Source: Centrapalus pauciflorus (Eukaryota; Streptophyta; Magnoliopsida; Asterales; Asteraceae). Taken from it: 64,000 nt of DNA. The notes under the pieces were generated by a model, which was given only the letters and a program-made list of their open reading frames with translations, did not search any database and had not been told where the DNA came from. This document shows, piece by piece, positions 60,606 to 64,000 of the stretch (the first letter of the stretch is position 1; each line of letters begins with the position of its first letter). Location: contig JAANYP010005952.1 in the NCBI GenBank assembly GCA_020465985.1, forward strand, positions 1-64,000. The letters are read 5' to 3'. The translations under genes were made by a program, and so were the position numbers.

Positions 60606-61369
60606 GGACTTTTCAAAATCGGATATATGAAATTCTGGATAGTGATTTTTGATATCCAAATAAGAAATTTCGAGTATCCAAAAATTTGGATTTTTGAATA
60701 TCCAAAATTTTAAAATTTTAGTATACGAATCTGAACTTTCGAATAGTTACGGATCAAATTCACTAAATCACTAGTGTAGTTGACAAGCCTGTTCGTTTAA
60801 TGGGTTGTGATGTCGATGATAATTAAGTTGAGGGAGGGTTGCAAACTTGCATAGTAGCTCTTTCCCTTTCCATTTTAATAGCTATATATATTTTTTTCGT
60901 TTCATTTCATTGGGTTTATGTGTTCATCTTGATAGAATCATAAGTATTCGTGTCAAAATCATGAGAATTTTTTTTAAAAAATGTATTTCAAGTTTGCGTT
61001 TTGTTTTCTAATTTGATTTTTGTTTGATTTTTAAAATTTAAAGTGGGTATTCAAATCGACAAATAGAAAAAAAGATTGACTCACAATTTTTTCTATTAAA
61101 TTTCATGCATTCATCTTTTCTTTTCAATTAACTCACAGGTTTACTTTCTTTTGTCCTTTTAAATTTTAAATTCGCTTTTATATTAGTTTTCGGTTTTCGT
61201 ATTCAATTTTGGGTTAAAAATTTGAACTCTATTGATCTGAAATTCATATATATTTTTTTTTTTTTTACAATTTCAGATAATGTGATTTAAAATTTAACTA
61301 CACGGTTTCTTATCTATATTGTTTATTGTATTGGATGTTATGTTTATTTTAAAAATATTTATATTTTTA
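60606..61369. other. AT-rich intergenic stretch
   Basis: The part at 60620-60740 is rich in ATATCCAAA(A/T) and TTTCGAATA, apparently a small inverted structure. No gene was seen. Confidence 0.45.
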
Positions 61370-61379
61370 ATATAGAGTA

Positions 61380-62913
61380 AATTACAAAAATGGTCCCTGT
61401 GGTTTGTTCAAAATTATAAAAATGGTCCTTCAACTTTCAAAGTTGCAGTGAGGTCCCTCAAACCACTTATTATTTGCATAATTAGTCCTTCAATTTTTAA
61501 CATTTTTAAAAATGATGATTTGCCATTTTCTCAATTACAAGTTTAATAATTTCAATTTCGGCTCTTTTTATTGATTTTTTATTTTTAGTCTTAAATTTGA
61601 AATATTATTTTAATAAATTAAGATTTAATTAATTATTAAAAATATTATTATTATTATTCTCATTATTAGTTATACCTATTTATTTTGTCAAATAAATCTA
61701 TTTTTATTTACTAAAAATTATTTTTATTTATATACTTAGTTTATTTATGCATCTTTTTATGTATTCAATTTATTTATGAAAGTTATATTTATTTATATTT
61801 TATGGGTTAAACTATTTGTATAAATTTATTATTTATACTTTTATATCAAACTATTTCATTACGTTGATAAATTTAGCTTTAAATTTACAAATTCATTACA
61901 TTTTGATTTAAGTTTACTGATTTATTATTTTTTATCTGAATATATTGTTACGCTAATATGTTTTTATCTAAATTTATTATTTTATTTGTTTGGATTCAAA
62001 TATATTGTATGTCGGTACATTTTGATTCGAATTTATTATTTTATTTGTTTTGATTTAAATTTTTGCTACGTTAATTCTTAAGTAAAAAGTAACAAAATAT
62101 TTAAGTGTAAAAGAATAAAATATAAATTTTTTAAGTGACTATAGTATTTTGGACTTTTTGATTTACAAGTTTGTACATTAATATGTTTTATTCGTTTTCA
62201 CTAAAATATTTTGTAATTTTCACTTAAGTATTAACGTAGCAAAATTTTAAATCAAAAGAAATAAAATAATAAATTGAAATCTAAATGTACTGGCATAACA
62301 AAATATTTAAATCCAACAAATAAAATAATAAAGTTAAGTAAAAACATATTAGCCTAACAAAATTTTAAATAAATTAGTAAACTTAAAATCAAAACGTAAT
62401 TGAATTAGTAAATTTAAATCAAAATTTACATAAATTCAATTTTATTAACGTAGTGAAATAGTTTGATGGAAAAGTATAAATAATAAAATTATACAAATAG
62501 TTTAACTAATAAAATATAAAAAAATAAAACTTTCATAAATAAATTGAATACATAAAAATAAACTAATTAAGTACATAAATAAAAATATTTTTTAGTAAAT
62601 AAATATGGATTTATTTTACAAAATAAATAGGTATAATTAATAATAATAATATATTTAATAATGAATTAAATCATAATTTATTAAATTAATATTTCAAATT
62701 TAAAACCAAAAACAAAAATTAAGAAAAATGACGAAAACTGAAATTACCAAACTTGTAATTGAGAGAAGGGCAAAATCGTTATTTTTAAAAATATTAGAAA
62801 TAGAAGGACCCATTTTACACATAAAAAATGGTTTGAGAGAACGTCACTGCAACTTTGAAAGTTGAGGGACCATTTTCTTAATTTTTAACAAATCATAGGG
62901 ACCATTTTTGTAT
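61380..62913. mobile_element. Giant foldback element (1.5 kb) with 10-bp target duplication
   Basis: The left end, ACAAAAATGGTCCCTGTGG, is mirrored at the right by a block whose complement begins ACAAAAATGGTCCCTATGA. The two halves stay complementary through CAACTTTCAAAGTTGCAGTG, the CTCAATTACAAGTTT block and far into the AT-rich middle, so each arm is about 700 bases. It is flanked by ATATAGAGTA on both sides (61370-61379 and 62914-62923). The duplication length fits a Mutator-like foldback. No coding region was seen. Confidence 0.9.
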
Positions 62914-62923
62914 ATATAGAGTA

Positions 62924-64000
62924 TTAAGAATCATGAAGTAGACCAATAGAAGGATATATATATCAATTGTCTGTCAAATATTTGGTGGCAAACGCCAAAC
63001 GGTAGCAACATTCTCATATGCAATATATATATTGGGCGTTTATCAAGTTCAACAAATTAATTAGTGTAACTACCAAACAAACTTAACAAGCAAAGACAAT
63101 CTGATGGCCGGTTCATCTAACACCATCACAAATACTAATTCTGTGCATATACTTTTGTTTCTTTTTTTTTCCTTCCCTCCATCTTAATCAAACAAATCAG
63201 TGTAACATATAATAAATTATAAGAGAATTGGCTGCTCTTGCTACCTATATATATCATATATCTTTCATTCTTTCCCATCGTAACGCCCACACAATTATCC
63301 TCTTTTTGGTGTTATTTGTTTTTTAAAAGGTTAAATGTAAAATCACGTCTGAAATTAAGAGGAAGCCTTAAGATCTGAAATTAATAGGCACTTCCTTATC
63401 TTTAGTTCAGACAACTCTCTGCCTCTTAATTTTAAGAAGTAAATTCAGAGGTTGCAACCTCTTAAGTCTGAAACTAAACAAACAATCTGAATTCATCATA
63501 GATCTGAATTTTAGACTTCAAGGCTTTTAATAAAAACCAAACAAGGCCTTTATCACATTTGTAAAATTAAAACGGGTTACTTGTTTTTAGAACTTTTTAG
63601 AGTGCGTTTGTTTGGACTTAATTACTTCTTAAAAGCCTCTAAAGTCTTAATTTCATATCTTAATTAATAAGTTGTTTGTTACATTTCAGACTTAAGTAAA
63701 TTTCATATCTTAACTTAAAATAGACTGGTTGTTACTTTTATAATTAATAGTTTTTATTTTTATTATTATTTATTCTATACGACATGTGTTTTTATCTTTG
63801 TAATATTTACACATGGACGCATGAAACAAAGCCCTTGTAGTGAAATACGAAGTATCAGATCAAACCCATGCATCTTGTAACGTCATTTTAAGCTTTGTTT
63901 GATAATGACTTATTAAAATCAGAACTCAAATTCAGTCAGCCCAATTAATAAGTCAAGAGACCCTATGTGTTCCCCATTCAGACCATTTATTTTCCACTAT
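62924..64000. other. Intergenic region with several Harbinger-type MITE ends
   Basis: Near 63309-63546 a stretch begins GGTGTTATTTGTTTTTTAAA and its right end, on the other strand, reads GGCCTTGTTTGGTTTTTATT. AGTGCGTTTGTTTGGACTTA at 63601 and AAGCTTTGTTTGATAATGAC at 63891 look like further left ends. The last may run out of the window. No gene was seen. Confidence 0.4.

Noticed and set aside
1..64000. Prokaryote-type defence system or CRISPR array
   Set aside because: The repeats are microsatellites and MITEs; no regular repeat-spacer array or cas-like gene is seen in this plant DNA.

Overview
The window is nuclear DNA of a flowering plant, most likely a eudicot. Genes have short exons and long AT-rich introns, the intergenic DNA is very AT-rich and packed with small DNA transposons, and the protein families are typical of plants. 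I cannot name the species; several features would suit an asterid, but that is a guess.

Six intact genes can be modelled. They are a P-class PPR protein (+, 12986-14917), a receptor-like cytoplasmic kinase of subfamily VII (-, 5 exons, 16296-18047), a MOB1 kinase activator (+, 7 exons, 30462-33620), a DUF716/TMEM45-like membrane protein (-, 2 exons, 34232-36226), a CHERP-like SWAP/CID RNA-processing protein (-, 3 exons, 39620-44050) and an intronless UDP-glycosyltransferase (-, 47184-48767). All splice joins were checked by reading frame. They are ordinary single genes, not a cluster with one shared job.

The left 10 kb holds a decayed BZR1-domain beta-amylase gene (BAM7/BAM8 type, - strand). 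It is split by a 4.9 kb hAT transposon (3437-8340). The transposase of that hAT is itself interrupted by a 937-bp element with an 8-bp target duplication (4920-5856). This gives a three-layer insertion history.

The rest is mostly mobile-element landscape. Its most striking part is 20759-22937, where six (TA)n tracts alternate with five MITEs of three families. Other copies of these or similar elements lie at 185, 26428, 50619 and 54219. The copy at 54219 lies outside TA repeats and shows a perfect 10-bp target duplication, which suggests a Mutator-like origin for that family. Further elements include three copies of a 300-320 bp MITE with 9-11 bp duplications, a 1.5 kb giant foldback (61380-62913), Harbinger-type MITEs with TTA duplications (one carrying a 500-bp C-rich tract), hAT MITEs, two copies of one tRNA-derived SINE family and a LINE remnant.

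I found no CRISPR, operon or prokaryote-type system, and no convincing novel protein-coding system. The novelty lies in transposon behaviour and in the nested pseudogene.
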